In this document: piece after piece, positions 6,298 through 13,370 of the stretch | Layout of the letters: each line of letters starts with the position of its first letter | How positions within the stretch are numbered: the stretch's first letter is position 1 | Assembly: GCA_001412335.1 (NCBI GenBank) | Contig: LKUF01000462.1 | Coordinates: 1-13,370 of the forward strand | Direction: 5' to 3' | DNA length: 13,370 nt | Origin: Methanolinea sp. SDB | GTDB lineage: Archaea; Halobacteriota; Methanomicrobia; Methanomicrobiales; Methanospirillaceae | The notes under the pieces: model-generated | Told to the model about the DNA's origin: nothing | The model's database searches: none | Seen by the model: the letters and a program-made list of their open reading frames with translations, nothing else | Made by a program: the position numbers and the translations under genes

Positions 6298-7782
6298 TCA
6301 ATGCCGGAAGTACCGGATGCCGGTGAACACCATCGCCATCTTTGCTACATTCGCCGCGTCGATGACCTCCTGGTCACGTATCGATCCCCCGGGCTGGACG
6401 AGGGCAGTGGCACCTGCCGCTGCAGCGACTTCGAGGGTGTCCGGGAACGGCAGGAATGCGTCGGAGGCGACAGCCGAGCCCTCGAGCGAATAGAGGGATT
6501 TGTCGATGGCAATCTTTGCCGCATCCACCCTGCTCATCTGGCCGGCACCGATCCCGAGCGTCCGTTCCTGGTCTGCGAAGATTATCGTGTTGCTGCGGGT
6601 GTGCTTGCAGACCTTCCAGGCAAGTGAGAGCGCTTTCAACTCGGCAGGTGTCGCATCCCTGTCTGTCATCACCTGCCAGTGTTCCCTGTACGGGGGGGTA
6701 TGCTGGACGAGCACACCGCCGTCGATCGTGCGTATCTCGTGCTCATTGGGTGCGGTCTGCAATTCGAGCACTCTCATGTTCTCCTTCTTCTTCATGATTC
6801 CGAGAGCGTCAGGCGAAAACCCCGGGGCACAGACCACTTCGACGAATGTTGACGTGATCTCGTCTGCCAGGGCGCCGTCCACGATCCGGTTGAGCGCGAC
6901 GACCGATCCATAGGCGGATATGGGGTCCACGTCCCTGGCCTTCACATACGCCCCGAGAAGGGATTCGTCAACAGCCGCTCCGCAGGGGTTGTTATGCTTG
7001 ACAATCACCGCGGCGCACTCTTCAAATTCCGAGAGCAGGCCTGCGGCGGCGTTTAGGTCAAGGTAGTTGTTGTATGACATCTCCTTTCCCTGGATCGGTT
7101 TTTGGAGTGCTATCCCGCCGGTTCCATAGACCGCTGCCCGCTGGTGCGGGTTCTCCCCGTACCGGAGTGTCCGTCCGTGTGTGAACTGCCTCGTGTAGAC
7201 CTCGGGAAACCCGGCGTCCAGCGAATAGAGATGGTTGCTTATGGCGGCGTCATAGGCTGCTGTCGCGGCAAAGGCCTTTCGGGCGAGTTCGAGCCGCTCC
7301 TGCTTCGAAAACCCACCCTTCTCCAGGGCGGGCCCGACCATGCCGTAGTCATTTGGATCGACTATCACCGTCACACCGGCATGGTTCTTGGCAGCTGCCC
7401 GGATCATTGCTGGGCCGCCGATATCGATGTATTCGATCAGTTCGGCCAGCTCAAGGTTTTTCTCCGCCATCTGAGAGAACGGGTAGAGGTTGACGACCAA
7501 GAGATCGATCGGCGAAATTCCATGTTCCTGCATGATCCGGTCATCGACGCCTCTCCGGCCCAAAAGACCCCCATGAACGCGTGGATGGAGTGTCTTTATC
7601 CTTCCGTCCATCATCTCGGGAAATCCGGTGTATGCAGCAACCTCCAGAAAGCCGATGCCTGCATCCCGGAGAGCCCTGCCCGTACCCCCCGAACTGAGTA
7701 TCTCTATGCCGTTGTCTGCCAGGACCCTCGCGAGTTCCACGATACCCTGTTTGTCCCAAACGGAGAGGAGTGCCCTTTTCAT
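6298..7782 (-). CDS. purH: bifunctional AICAR formyltransferase / IMP cyclohydrolase
   Basis: This 494-residue cytoplasmic enzyme performs the last two steps of de novo purine synthesis: AICAR plus 10-formyltetrahydrofolate (or archaeal analogue) to FAICAR, then ring closure to IMP. The MGS-like cyclohydrolase domain is at 1-140 (SVWDKQGI, S-S-G-G-T-G at 30-35, R-I-K-T-L-H-P at 61-67). The AICAR transformylase domain is at about 200-494, with Y-G-E-N-P-H-Q and the catalytic Lys-His in VKHNNPCGAA (K262, H263). It ends in the family pattern QPGGSIRDQEVIDAAN and F-T-G-I-R-Y-F-R-H. Both domains look intact; length is near the short end for the family. ATG 7780-7782 begins exactly at the domain; an upstream frame extension (to 7866) is non-conserved. 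Many methanogens use PurP and PurO here, so a bacterial-type fused PurH is notable. No convincing TATA box was found. Confidence 0.96.
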   Translation of the reverse strand: MKRALLSVWDKQGIVELARVLADNGIEILSSGGTGRALRDAGIGFLEVAAYTGFPEMMDGRIKTLHPRVHGGLLGRRGVDDRIMQEHGISPIDLLVVNLYPFSQMAEKNLELAELIEYIDIGGPAMIRAAAKNHAGVTVIVDPNDYGMVGPALEKGGFSKQERLELARKAFAATAAYDAAISNHLYSLDAGFPEVYTRQFTHGRTLRYGENPHQRAAVYGTGGIALQKPIQGKEMSYNNYLDLNAAAGLLSEFEECAAVIVKHNNPCGAAVDESLLGAYVKARDVDPISAYGSVVALNRIVDGALADEITSTFVEVVCAPGFSPDALGIMKKKENMRVLELQTAPNEHEIRTIDGGVLVQHTPPYREHWQVMTDRDATPAELKALSLAWKVCKHTRSNTIIFADQERTLGIGAGQMSRVDAAKIAIDKSLYSLEGSAVASDAFLPFPDTLEVAAAAGATALVQPGGSIRDQEVIDAANVAKMAMVFTGIRYFRH

Positions 7783-7811
7783 AGACCAGTATATGCAATG
7801 ATACGTTATGA

Positions 7812-7831
7812 GCGTGATGCATGTGTCACGC
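7812..7831. promoter_or_regulatory. candidate operator: GCGTGA-N8-TCACGC dyad
   Basis: GCGTGA (7812-7817) and TCACGC (7826-7831) form a perfect 6-bp inverted repeat with a partly symmetrical centre (CATG, 7820-7823). It lies in the 123-bp divergent spacer, about 30 bp upstream of the purH start and 75 bp upstream of the + strand gene. Position and symmetry fit a dimeric repressor site, but no regulator gene is visible here and no second copy was seen. Confidence 0.35.
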
Positions 7832-7905
7832 CACCCTGCAGACTGTTCACCCTCCCCTGTTCTCAACTGTTATCCCGGTGTAGTCTCCATTACTATCATA
7901 CACCC

Positions 7906-9270
7906 ATGGTAAACCCGCCCGTAAAATCTGTCCTCTACTGGTGCACGGAATGCAATATTCCGCTGCTTGGTCGTACCTGCGGGTGCGGCCGGGAGGGTGG
8001 GAGCATTGCACTGAACAGGCCTTACGATGTCAGGCCTGCCCTGAAGGCCGATATGGATCTCATGAGAGATCTCCTCGCCCGGCGGTTCGGATGCCTGGAG
8101 ATTCCCCGGGTCATCCTCCTGAACAAGACCGGAGGACTCGACAGGAACGACCAGGTCATCGCCAACGGGGAGCGGTTCGGGTGGCTCACGTTCGATCCCT
8201 GTGCAAAGGAGTTCCAGTTCGATCCCTCGTTTGAAGCCCTCCCGTTTTTGATCCCGCTGATTACAAAAGGCATCGTGGACATTACCGATGCTCTTCAGAG
8301 GGACCCGTCCCTCTCGGGCAGGCGCATTGGGGGAAAGCGTGTCCGTGTCAGGAGCACTCTTCCGGATGGGACGGTCGTCGTGAGGGCTGGCTCACTGTGG
8401 GGTATCGGCCAGCAGAGGGAAGGCCATGTCAGGATCAAGCAGATCGGGAAGGTTACCCCGTGCATGTATCCCGAATCGGACTGGGACCTCGCTGTCGCGG
8501 GAAACACGCAGGCCTTGAAGAATCTTGAGCGCAACGCGATCAGGTTCATCAGGCAGCATACCCGGGATAAACCCTGTGTGAATGTCTCGTATTCGGGTGG
8601 AAAAGACAGCACCGCAGTCCTTGAACTGGCACGGAGGGCCGGCGTGGAGACTGCGTATTTTGTCGACACCGGGATGGAGTTTCCCGGGACGCTGGAGTTT
8701 GTCGGGGGGATGGATATCCCCATCCGGCTGCATGGCAGGGATTTCTGGGAGAAGGCAAAAGAGGCCGGCCCCCCCGCAAAGGACAACCGCTGGTGCTGCG
8801 AACACCTGAAACTCCAGCCGGTGAAGGACTGGATTTCAGGGACCGGGGAATGCGTCACCGTTCAGGGAAACAGGTGGTACGAATCCTTTGTACGAGCCGG
8901 TCTTCCGGCGGTGAGCAAAAACCCCTTCAACCCGCAACAGGTGAATATTTCCCCGATCAGGAACTGGAGGGCTTTAGAGGTCTTTCTCTATATATGGTGG
9001 AGGAAGCTTCCATACAACCCACTCTATGACCTGGGTTTTGAACGGGTTGGGTGCTGGATGTGTCCGGCGATGCTGGAGAGCGAGTTCCGGCGGGTAAAGG
9101 AGCTCCACCCCGATCTGCACAAAAAGTGGATGAAATTTTTGCGGGAATGGTTCCCGGACAGGAGTGATGACCGGTATCTTACCTGTGGGTTGTGGCGCTG
9201 GGAGGCTCTTCCCCCGAAGATGCGCGAGCTTGCAGCGGAACGAAAGATCCGGATCCCAAAACGGAGATAA
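7906..9270 (+). CDS. zinc-ribbon / PUA-like / PAPS-reductase-fold protein with probable 4Fe-4S cluster
   Basis: The 454-residue protein has three parts. Residues 8-30 hold a small zinc ribbon (C13, C16, C25, C27). A PUA-like region covers about 140-190 (K-R-V-R-V-R-S, T-V-V-V-R-A-G-S-L-W-G-I-G). The last part is a PAPS-reductase/ATP-pyrophosphatase domain with the PP-loop SYSGGKDS (228-235), T-G-M-E-F-P, a Cys pair C297-C298 and C383-x-x-C386. A Cys-Cys plus CxxC set spaced by about 80 residues is the 4Fe-4S ligand pattern of assimilatory APS reductases. PUA domains bind RNA, so this class may act on RNA (for example sulfur transfer) and not on PAPS; similar methanogen proteins such as MJ0066 are uncharacterised. 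No sulfate-assimilation genes are nearby. ATG 7906 begins just before the ribbon; the frame is open back to 7102 but that part is a purH shadow. It is divergent from purH. Confidence 0.8.
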   Translation: MVNPPVKSVLYWCTECNIPLLGRTCGCGREGGSIALNRPYDVRPALKADMDLMRDLLARRFGCLEIPRVILLNKTGGLDRNDQVIANGERFGWLTFDPCAKEFQFDPSFEALPFLIPLITKGIVDITDALQRDPSLSGRRIGGKRVRVRSTLPDGTVVVRAGSLWGIGQQREGHVRIKQIGKVTPCMYPESDWDLAVAGNTQALKNLERNAIRFIRQHTRDKPCVNVSYSGGKDSTAVLELARRAGVETAYFVDTGMEFPGTLEFVGGMDIPIRLHGRDFWEKAKEAGPPAKDNRWCCEHLKLQPVKDWISGTGECVTVQGNRWYESFVRAGLPAVSKNPFNPQQVNISPIRNWRALEVFLYIWWRKLPYNPLYDLGFERVGCWMCPAMLESEFRRVKELHPDLHKKWMKFLREWFPDRSDDRYLTCGLWRWEALPPKMRELAAERKIRIPKRR

Positions 9271-9300
9271 TTATCCCCGGATTTTCGTTTTGCAGAACCG
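9271..9300 (+). terminator. possible terminator after the PAPS-reductase-like gene
   Basis: Two runs of four T (9284-9287 and 9290-9293 region) follow the TAA stop, flanked by imperfectly matching ATCCCCGG and CCGGAT arms. A modest termination signal before the grpE promoter is plausible, without strong support. Confidence 0.3.
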
Positions 9301-9344
9301 GATTTGCGAATGAACGATTCCCCTGCCGTTTACAAAATAAATAG

Positions 9345-9353
9345 TTTTATATA
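9345..9353 (+). promoter_or_regulatory. TATA box of the grpE-dnaK-dnaJ operon
   Basis: TTTTATATA preceded by an A-rich stretch (ACAAAATAAATAG) is a strong archaeal core promoter. Expected transcription start is near 9375, leaving a leader of about 11 nt before the grpE ATG. That leader contains TGATC, which can pair with the 3' end of 16S rRNA, 5 nt before the start. No CIRCE-like inverted repeat (bacterial HrcA site) is visible. Confidence 0.7.
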
Positions 9354-9385
9354 GAACCACAATGCAATAGATAACTGATCATCGT

Positions 9386-9931
9386 ATGGCTCAACCAACA
9401 GAGGAGGCTTCTTGTGGCCCTGATGAAGAAAAAAACGAATTATCAGGGGTAAAATTGGAAGAGTCCTCCCCTGATCCGGAAGAATTGCAGAGAAAATACG
9501 AAGAGCTCAACAATCGATTCCTTCGGCTGGCAGCTGATTTTGAGAATTACAAGAGGAGGGTGACGCGGGAGACGGAGTCCCGGATAACCCGTGCAATTGA
9601 AGAATTCGCTGTAGACCTGCTCGAGGTGGTCGACAATTTCGAACGGGCTCTCGGAGCAGAGGACTCTTCTGCACGGGAAGGACTTGAGCAGATCAGCAAG
9701 CTGTTTGAAACGATCCTGGCCCGCCATGGTATCCAAAGACTCGAATCCGTGGGAAGGGTCTTTGACCCGTCAGAGCACGAGGCGATAGCCGCTGTTCCCT
9801 CTGATAACGAGGAAGGGATAATTATCGATGAGATCTGTGCAGGATACTGCATGAACGAAAAGATAATCCGGTGTGCACGGGTTGCTGTTTCGAAAGGAAA
9901 AAAGACTGACAATATACGTGAGAGTGAGTGA
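9386..9931 (+). CDS. grpE: GrpE, nucleotide exchange factor for DnaK
   Basis: The 181-residue protein releases ADP from DnaK and so resets the chaperone cycle. An acidic disordered N-terminus (1-30) is followed by the long dimerising coiled coil (about 30-88, with LAADFENYKRR) and a four-helix segment. The C-terminal beta-wing domain that contacts DnaK starts near 118 and carries F-D-P-S-E-H-E-A (126-133) and M-N-E-K-I-I-R-C-A-R-V-A-V-S. Length is usual for the family. ATG 9386 is the only start that keeps the acidic tail, and it lies about 11 nt after the predicted transcription start. It is first in the operon; its TGA is 2 bp before the dnaK ATG, or overlaps the alternative GTG by 4 bp. 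Archaeal GrpE is thought to be of bacterial origin. Confidence 0.95.
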   Translation: MAQPTEEASCGPDEEKNELSGVKLEESSPDPEELQRKYEELNNRFLRLAADFENYKRRVTRETESRITRAIEEFAVDLLEVVDNFERALGAEDSSAREGLEQISKLFETILARHGIQRLESVGRVFDPSEHEAIAAVPSDNEEGIIIDEICAGYCMNEKIIRCARVAVSKGKKTDNIRESE

Positions 9932-9933
9932 AA

Positions 9934-11775
9934 ATGGCAAAAGAGAAGATTCTTGGTATAGACCTGGGGACCACGTTTTCCTGCATGGCAATCATGGAGG
10001 CGGGAAAACCCATCGTGATTCCCAATGCAGAGGGACAGCGGACAACACCCTCTGTGGTGGCATTTACAAAAGACGGCGAGCGCCTGGTGGGGAGTCTTGC
10101 AAAGAGACAGTCGATAACGAACCCCGAACGGACGGTCCAGTCCATAAAGAGAAAGATGGGATCGACCGAGAAGAAGAAGATCGACGATCAGTCCTATACT
10201 CCGCAGGAGATCTCGGCCATGATCCTCCAGAAGATGAAGCTGGATGCAGAGGAGTATCTTGGCGAGAAGATATCGAAGGCTGTCATCACGGTTCCGGCCT
10301 ATTTCAACGATGCCCAGAGGCAGGCAACCAAGGATGCAGGCCAGATCGCAGGTCTCGAGGTGCTGCGGATCATCAACGAGCCGACCGCGAGTGCGCTTGC
10401 CTATGGTATCGACAAGGAGGCAGATGCCACGGTCCTCGTCTACGATCTCGGTGGGGGGACCTTCGATGTCTCCATTCTCACGCTGGGAGACGGCGTATTC
10501 GAAGTGAAGTCCACGTCGGGTAACAACCTCCTGGGAGGAGACGATTTCGATAAGCGTGTCATGGACTACCTGGTCGAGGAGTTCCGGAAGAAGGAGGGGA
10601 TCGATCTCCGGAAGGACCCGATCGCCACGCAACGGTTGAGGGACGCAGCCGAGAATGCAAAGATCGAGCTCTCCCAGAAGATGAAGACGAACATCAACCT
10701 CCCGTACATCACGACCGATGCAAGCGGGCCCAAGTTCCTCGACATCGATCTCTCCCGTGCAAAGCTCGAACAGCTCATCGGAGACCTGGTGGAATCGACG
10801 GTCAACCCGGTCAAGCAGGCGCTCACCGATGCAAAACTCACACCCGATCAGATAGACCACGTCCTCCTGGTGGGCGGATCGACCCGTGTGCCGCTTGTCA
10901 GGGAGACGGTCAAGAAGATCCTTCACAAGGAACCCGACAAGGGCATCAATCCCGACGAATGCGTGGCGCTTGGTGCTGCCATACAGGGGGCGGTCCTTTC
11001 AGGTGAAGCAAAGGATATCGTGCTCCTGGACGTGACTCCGCTCACCCTCGGAATCGAGACCCTCGGCGGTATCGCAACAAAGCTGATCGAGCGGAACACC
11101 ACCATCCCCACCAGGAAGAGCCAGATCTTCAGCACCGCTGCCGACAGCCAGACAAGTGTCGAGATCCATGTCGTGCAGGGAGAGCGGGCGCTTGCCAAGG
11201 ACAACTTCACCCTGGGACGGTTCCAGCTGACCGGCATTCCCCCGGCCCCGAGGGGAATTCCCCAGATCGAGGTCACCTTCGATATCGATGCAAACGGCAT
11301 CATCCATGTCTCTGCAAAGGACCTTGGAACCGGCAACGAGCAGGCCATCACGATAAAGGGCGATAAGAAGCTCTCCGAGGACGAGATCAACCAGATGGTC
11401 GAGAACGCGAGAAAGTTCGAGGAAGATGACAAGCAGAAGCGGGAAGAGATCGAGCTTCGCAACATGGCCGACACCGCTATCTTCTCCGCCGAAAAGATGT
11501 TAAAAGAGAGCACTGACCAGATCGAGGTGGCCGACAGGGAGAAGGTCGAGCAGCACATCGGAGATCTCCGCAAGGCGCTTGATTCTGACAACACCGAAGA
11601 TATCAAGAAGGAAGTGGAGGCACTGACAGAGGCCGTCTATTCCATTACCACGAAGCTCTACCAGAAAGCCCAGGCCGGGAAGGCCGGCGGGGAGGAAGCA
11701 GCACCGGGTGGGGGAGAAGCACCCCCCGAGGACGACACGGTAGTGGACGCAGACTTCAAGGTAAAAGACGAGTGA
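9934..11775 (+). CDS. dnaK: molecular chaperone DnaK (Hsp70)
   Basis: The 613-residue ATP-dependent chaperone binds exposed hydrophobic peptides and works with the flanking GrpE and DnaJ. The ATPase domain covers 1-365, with the phosphate-1 motif GIDLGTTFSC (8-17), VPAYFNDAQRQATKDAG, the phosphate-2 motif VYDLGGGTFDVS (169-180) and adenosine motif LLVGGSTRVP (311-320). The linker D-V-T-P-L-T-L (366-372) leads to the substrate-binding beta domain and helical lid, ending in a Gly/Glu-rich tail. Near residues 75-90 it lacks the insert of about 24 residues found in Gram-negative DnaK, as in Gram-positive and other archaeal Hsp70. ATG 9934 gives the standard MAKEKILGIDLG start; a GTG two codons upstream at 9928 overlaps the grpE stop and is an alternative. 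dnaJ follows after 4 bp. Confidence 0.98.
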   Translation: MAKEKILGIDLGTTFSCMAIMEAGKPIVIPNAEGQRTTPSVVAFTKDGERLVGSLAKRQSITNPERTVQSIKRKMGSTEKKKIDDQSYTPQEISAMILQKMKLDAEEYLGEKISKAVITVPAYFNDAQRQATKDAGQIAGLEVLRIINEPTASALAYGIDKEADATVLVYDLGGGTFDVSILTLGDGVFEVKSTSGNNLLGGDDFDKRVMDYLVEEFRKKEGIDLRKDPIATQRLRDAAENAKIELSQKMKTNINLPYITTDASGPKFLDIDLSRAKLEQLIGDLVESTVNPVKQALTDAKLTPDQIDHVLLVGGSTRVPLVRETVKKILHKEPDKGINPDECVALGAAIQGAVLSGEAKDIVLLDVTPLTLGIETLGGIATKLIERNTTIPTRKSQIFSTAADSQTSVEIHVVQGERALAKDNFTLGRFQLTGIPPAPRGIPQIEVTFDIDANGIIHVSAKDLGTGNEQAITIKGDKKLSEDEINQMVENARKFEEDDKQKREEIELRNMADTAIFSAEKMLKESTDQIEVADREKVEQHIGDLRKALDSDNTEDIKKEVEALTEAVYSITTKLYQKAQAGKAGGEEAAPGGGEAPPEDDTVVDADFKVKDE

Positions 11776-11779
11776 AGTC

Positions 11780-12910
11780 ATGGCGGCGGGAGACTACTAC
11801 GAGATCCTCGGAATACCGAAGAACGCGGATGAAAAGGAGATCAAGAAGGCCTACCGCAACCTGGCCAGGAAATGCCATCCTGATGTCTGCAAGGAAGAGG
11901 GTGCTGACGAGCGTTTCAAGAAGATAAACGAGGCATACAGTGTCCTCTCTGACCCACAGAAGAGGTCGCAGTACGACCAGCTCGGCCACGACACCTTCAC
12001 GAACGCGTCCCGGGGATCCTATACCGGTGGCGGGGGATTTGGCGGAGGCGGTTTCCACGCCGATTTCAGTGGATTCGGAGACATCTTCGACTTTTTCGGG
12101 GGAGGCTTCGGAAGCAGGGGGTACAGCGGCCCACAGGCTGGAAACGACCTCCTGATGAAGGTCCAGATCTCGCTGGAGGATGCGGTCTTTGGCACCGACC
12201 GTGATATCGAGCTTACGCATACCGAGGCATGCCCGTCCTGTGACGGTACCGGCAGCGAGACCAAGAAACTCGTCAACTGTCAAAAGTGCGGTGGAACTGG
12301 CCAGATGCGGCAGATGAGCCAGACCATCTTCGGCCAGTTCGTGCGCATGAGCACCTGCAGCGAGTGCGGTGGCCGGGGAAAGATCCCTGAGAAGCGCTGC
12401 CCTTCGTGCAGGGGATCCGGCCACACCCAAGTCAGGCGGACCGTCTCGGTGCATATTCCTGCCGGCGTGGAGACGGGAATGCGTCTCCGGATGGAAGGAT
12501 ACGGTGAAGCAGGTGATTATGGGGCTCCAAACGGCGATCTCTTCATCGAGGTCTATGTTCGGTCGCATGAAAAATTCACCCGGAAGGGCGACGACCTGGA
12601 GACATTCGTAGAGATAACACCCGCCCAGGCTGTCGTCGGCTCTGTTGCGGATGTCGAGACCATCGAGAAACGGACGGTCGAGCTGAATATCCCTGCCGGT
12701 ATCCAGCACAATACCGCCTTGAAGGTCCCGGGTGAAGGCGTGAGAAGGAGAGGCAAACCCGGAGATCTCCTGGTCAGGGTCAGGATCGCCATTCCCAAAC
12801 AGATCGATCCGGCAGTCAGGGAGATGTACGAAAAGATCCTGGAAGCCGAGGGGTCGCGTGCACCTGAGGCAAAGAAGGGATTCTTCTCGGGTTTCATGGG
12901 CAAGAAATAG
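11780..12910 (+). CDS. dnaJ: DnaJ, Hsp40 co-chaperone (type I)
   Basis: The 376-residue co-chaperone stimulates DnaK ATPase and delivers substrate. It is a complete type I DnaJ. The J domain (5-70) has the essential HPD at 33-35. The Gly/Phe-rich linker spans about 82-118. A zinc-finger domain has four C-x-x-C-x-G-x-G repeats (C151/C154, C167/C170, C193/C196, C207/C210). Two C-terminal beta-barrel domains (HIPAGVETGMRLRMEG and NIPAGIQHNTALKVPGEG) precede the dimerisation tail. ATG 11780 follows the dnaK stop by 4 bp, with GAAG close upstream, so expression is coupled to dnaK. It is the last gene of the operon. Confidence 0.98.
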   Translation: MAAGDYYEILGIPKNADEKEIKKAYRNLARKCHPDVCKEEGADERFKKINEAYSVLSDPQKRSQYDQLGHDTFTNASRGSYTGGGGFGGGGFHADFSGFGDIFDFFGGGFGSRGYSGPQAGNDLLMKVQISLEDAVFGTDRDIELTHTEACPSCDGTGSETKKLVNCQKCGGTGQMRQMSQTIFGQFVRMSTCSECGGRGKIPEKRCPSCRGSGHTQVRRTVSVHIPAGVETGMRLRMEGYGEAGDYGAPNGDLFIEVYVRSHEKFTRKGDDLETFVEITPAQAVVGSVADVETIEKRTVELNIPAGIQHNTALKVPGEGVRRRGKPGDLLVRVRIAIPKQIDPAVREMYEKILEAEGSRAPEAKKGFFSGFMGKK

Positions 12911-12945
12911 GTTTTCATTGTTCTTTGTCCGTTTCAGTTTTTTTC
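12911..12945 (+). terminator. T-rich terminator of the grpE-dnaK-dnaJ operon
   Basis: The 35 bp after the dnaJ TAG are strongly T-rich, with runs of four (12912-12915) and seven T (12938-12944). This fits archaeal oligo-T termination. The rest of the spacer to 13209 is non-coding and AT-richer than the genes; it holds a short palindrome at 13004-13014 and a TATA-like element at 13136-13143. Confidence 0.6.
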
Positions 12946-13135
12946 CGGTATTGAACCCTTCGCCCTGATTGTTACACCCTCTCGAGAAAAATGTGAATTA
13001 TCCGGAACTGTTCCAGACACGTTCCACCGGTGATGTGTTTTGTGAACGCAGGTTTGGATCTTTCCGGTTTCGATAACAATCCCAAAAACCACTATTCGGG
13101 ATCTTTTCGATTGAAGATATGGTCTCTTTTCCGGG

Positions 13136-13143
13136 TTTTATAA
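13136..13143 (+). promoter_or_regulatory. TATA box for the gene at the window end
   Basis: TTTTATAA at 13136-13143 is followed by an A-rich stretch. Expected transcription start is near 13166, giving a leader of about 44 nt to ATG 13210. Moderate support: good motif and reasonable spacing. Confidence 0.45.
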
Positions 13144-13209
13144 GAAAAGATTACGGCAATGGGCCAGAAGATGTATCACCATCCCAAACACCAGGGTTGA
13201 TTCGTTCCA

Positions 13210-13370
13210 ATGGAAATCTATATGGATTCCCAGTATCAATACCCGATCATGTCAAGAATGGTATTTCTTGGTGCATTGCTTGCACTCCTGTGCATATGCG
13301 GGGTCTCTGCGGAACCGCTTGAACTTGAAGATATGGTTGGACCGTCCCAGACAGCCTGGGATACGTTGAA
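13210..13370 (+). CDS. secreted or membrane-anchored protein of unknown function (3' truncated by window)
   Basis: Only the first 53 codons are in the window. The frame is closed upstream by TGA 13198-13200, and possible starts are ATG 13210, 13222 and 13249. The last gives a classic Sec signal peptide: MSRM, a hydrophobic core VFLGALLALLCICGV, then S-A before E-P, a good signal peptidase cleavage site. The residues after it (EPLELEDMVGPSQTAW) are acidic and not recognised. With the 13210 start the signal core follows a 16-residue polar leader, which is long but possible. A TATA box lies 67 bp upstream of 13210. Likely exported or extracellular; family unknown. Confidence 0.6.
   Translation, partial: MEIYMDSQYQYPIMSRMVFLGALLALLCICGVSAEPLELEDMVGPSQTAWDTL

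Noticed and set aside
7783..7866. Upstream extension of PurH by 28 residues
   Set aside because: The added residues resemble no PurH, and the family start MKRALLSVWDK is at 7782.
7102..7905. Upstream extension of the PAPS-reductase-like gene
   Set aside because: The 268 extra codons run antisense to purH and have no conserved domain; the zinc ribbon starts right after ATG 7906.
9271..9385. CIRCE/HrcA operator upstream of grpE
   Set aside because: No TTAGCACTC-N9-GAGTGCTAA or close relative is present on either strand.
9547..10926. 459-codon open frame on - opposite grpE and dnaK
   Set aside because: Antisense shadow of dnaK; long antisense frames on dnaK genes are a known artefact of codon composition.
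13119..13322. 67-codon open frame on + overlapping the last gene
   Set aside because: It overlaps the TATA box and the signal-peptide frame and has no coding features of its own.
13345..13361. TCCCAG/CTGGGA inverted repeat near the window end
   Set aside because: It lies inside the coding region of the last gene and has no T-run, so it is most likely chance.

Overview
The window looks like a methanogenic euryarchaeote, most likely of the Methanomicrobiales/Methanomicrobia. The reasons are archaeal TATA-box promoters (TTTAAATA, TTTTATATA) in front of several genes, T-run terminators instead of strong bacterial ones, a CimA-type synthase next to acetohydroxyacid synthase, two DUF4013 membrane proteins and a PUA/PAPS-reductase-like protein typical of methanogens. 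A grpE-dnaK-dnaJ operon is also present, as in mesophilic archaea that acquired the bacterial chaperone set. The genus cannot be fixed from this sequence. No rRNA, tRNA, CRISPR array, insertion sequence or integrase was found.

Layout: (1) 1-285, 3' end of a family 2 glycosyltransferase on +, followed by a T-rich terminator. (2) About 345-810, a non-coding stretch of three degenerate repeats with a period near 180 bp. (3) 860-4523, a tight minus-strand operon cimA/leuA-like -> ilvB -> ilvN. CimA-type synthase makes citramalate, the precursor of 2-oxobutyrate, and IlvBN condenses that (or pyruvate) on the way to isoleucine and valine/leucine. (4) 4649-6265, two related DUF4013 membrane proteins on -, then purH (6298-7782, -), which carries out the last two steps of IMP synthesis. 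(5) A 123-bp divergent intergenic region with a GCGTGA/TCACGC dyad separates purH from a + strand gene coding for a zinc-ribbon/PUA-like/PAPS-reductase-fold protein (7906-9270). (6) 9386-12910, the grpE-dnaK-dnaJ chaperone operon on +, behind a clear TATA box. (7) 13210 to the window end, the start of a secreted or membrane-anchored protein of unknown function.

Most of the window is core metabolism and chaperones. The most unusual points are: the cimA-type gene has no usable start codon in frame with its conserved N-terminus (an ATG with promoter and leader lies one base out of frame); the repeat block sits where ilvC is often found; the PUA-PAPS-reductase protein has APS-reductase-like cysteines and no sulfate-assimilation neighbours; and the two DUF4013 paralogues differ by loss of an N-terminal membrane segment. 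I do not see a convincing new multi-gene system here.
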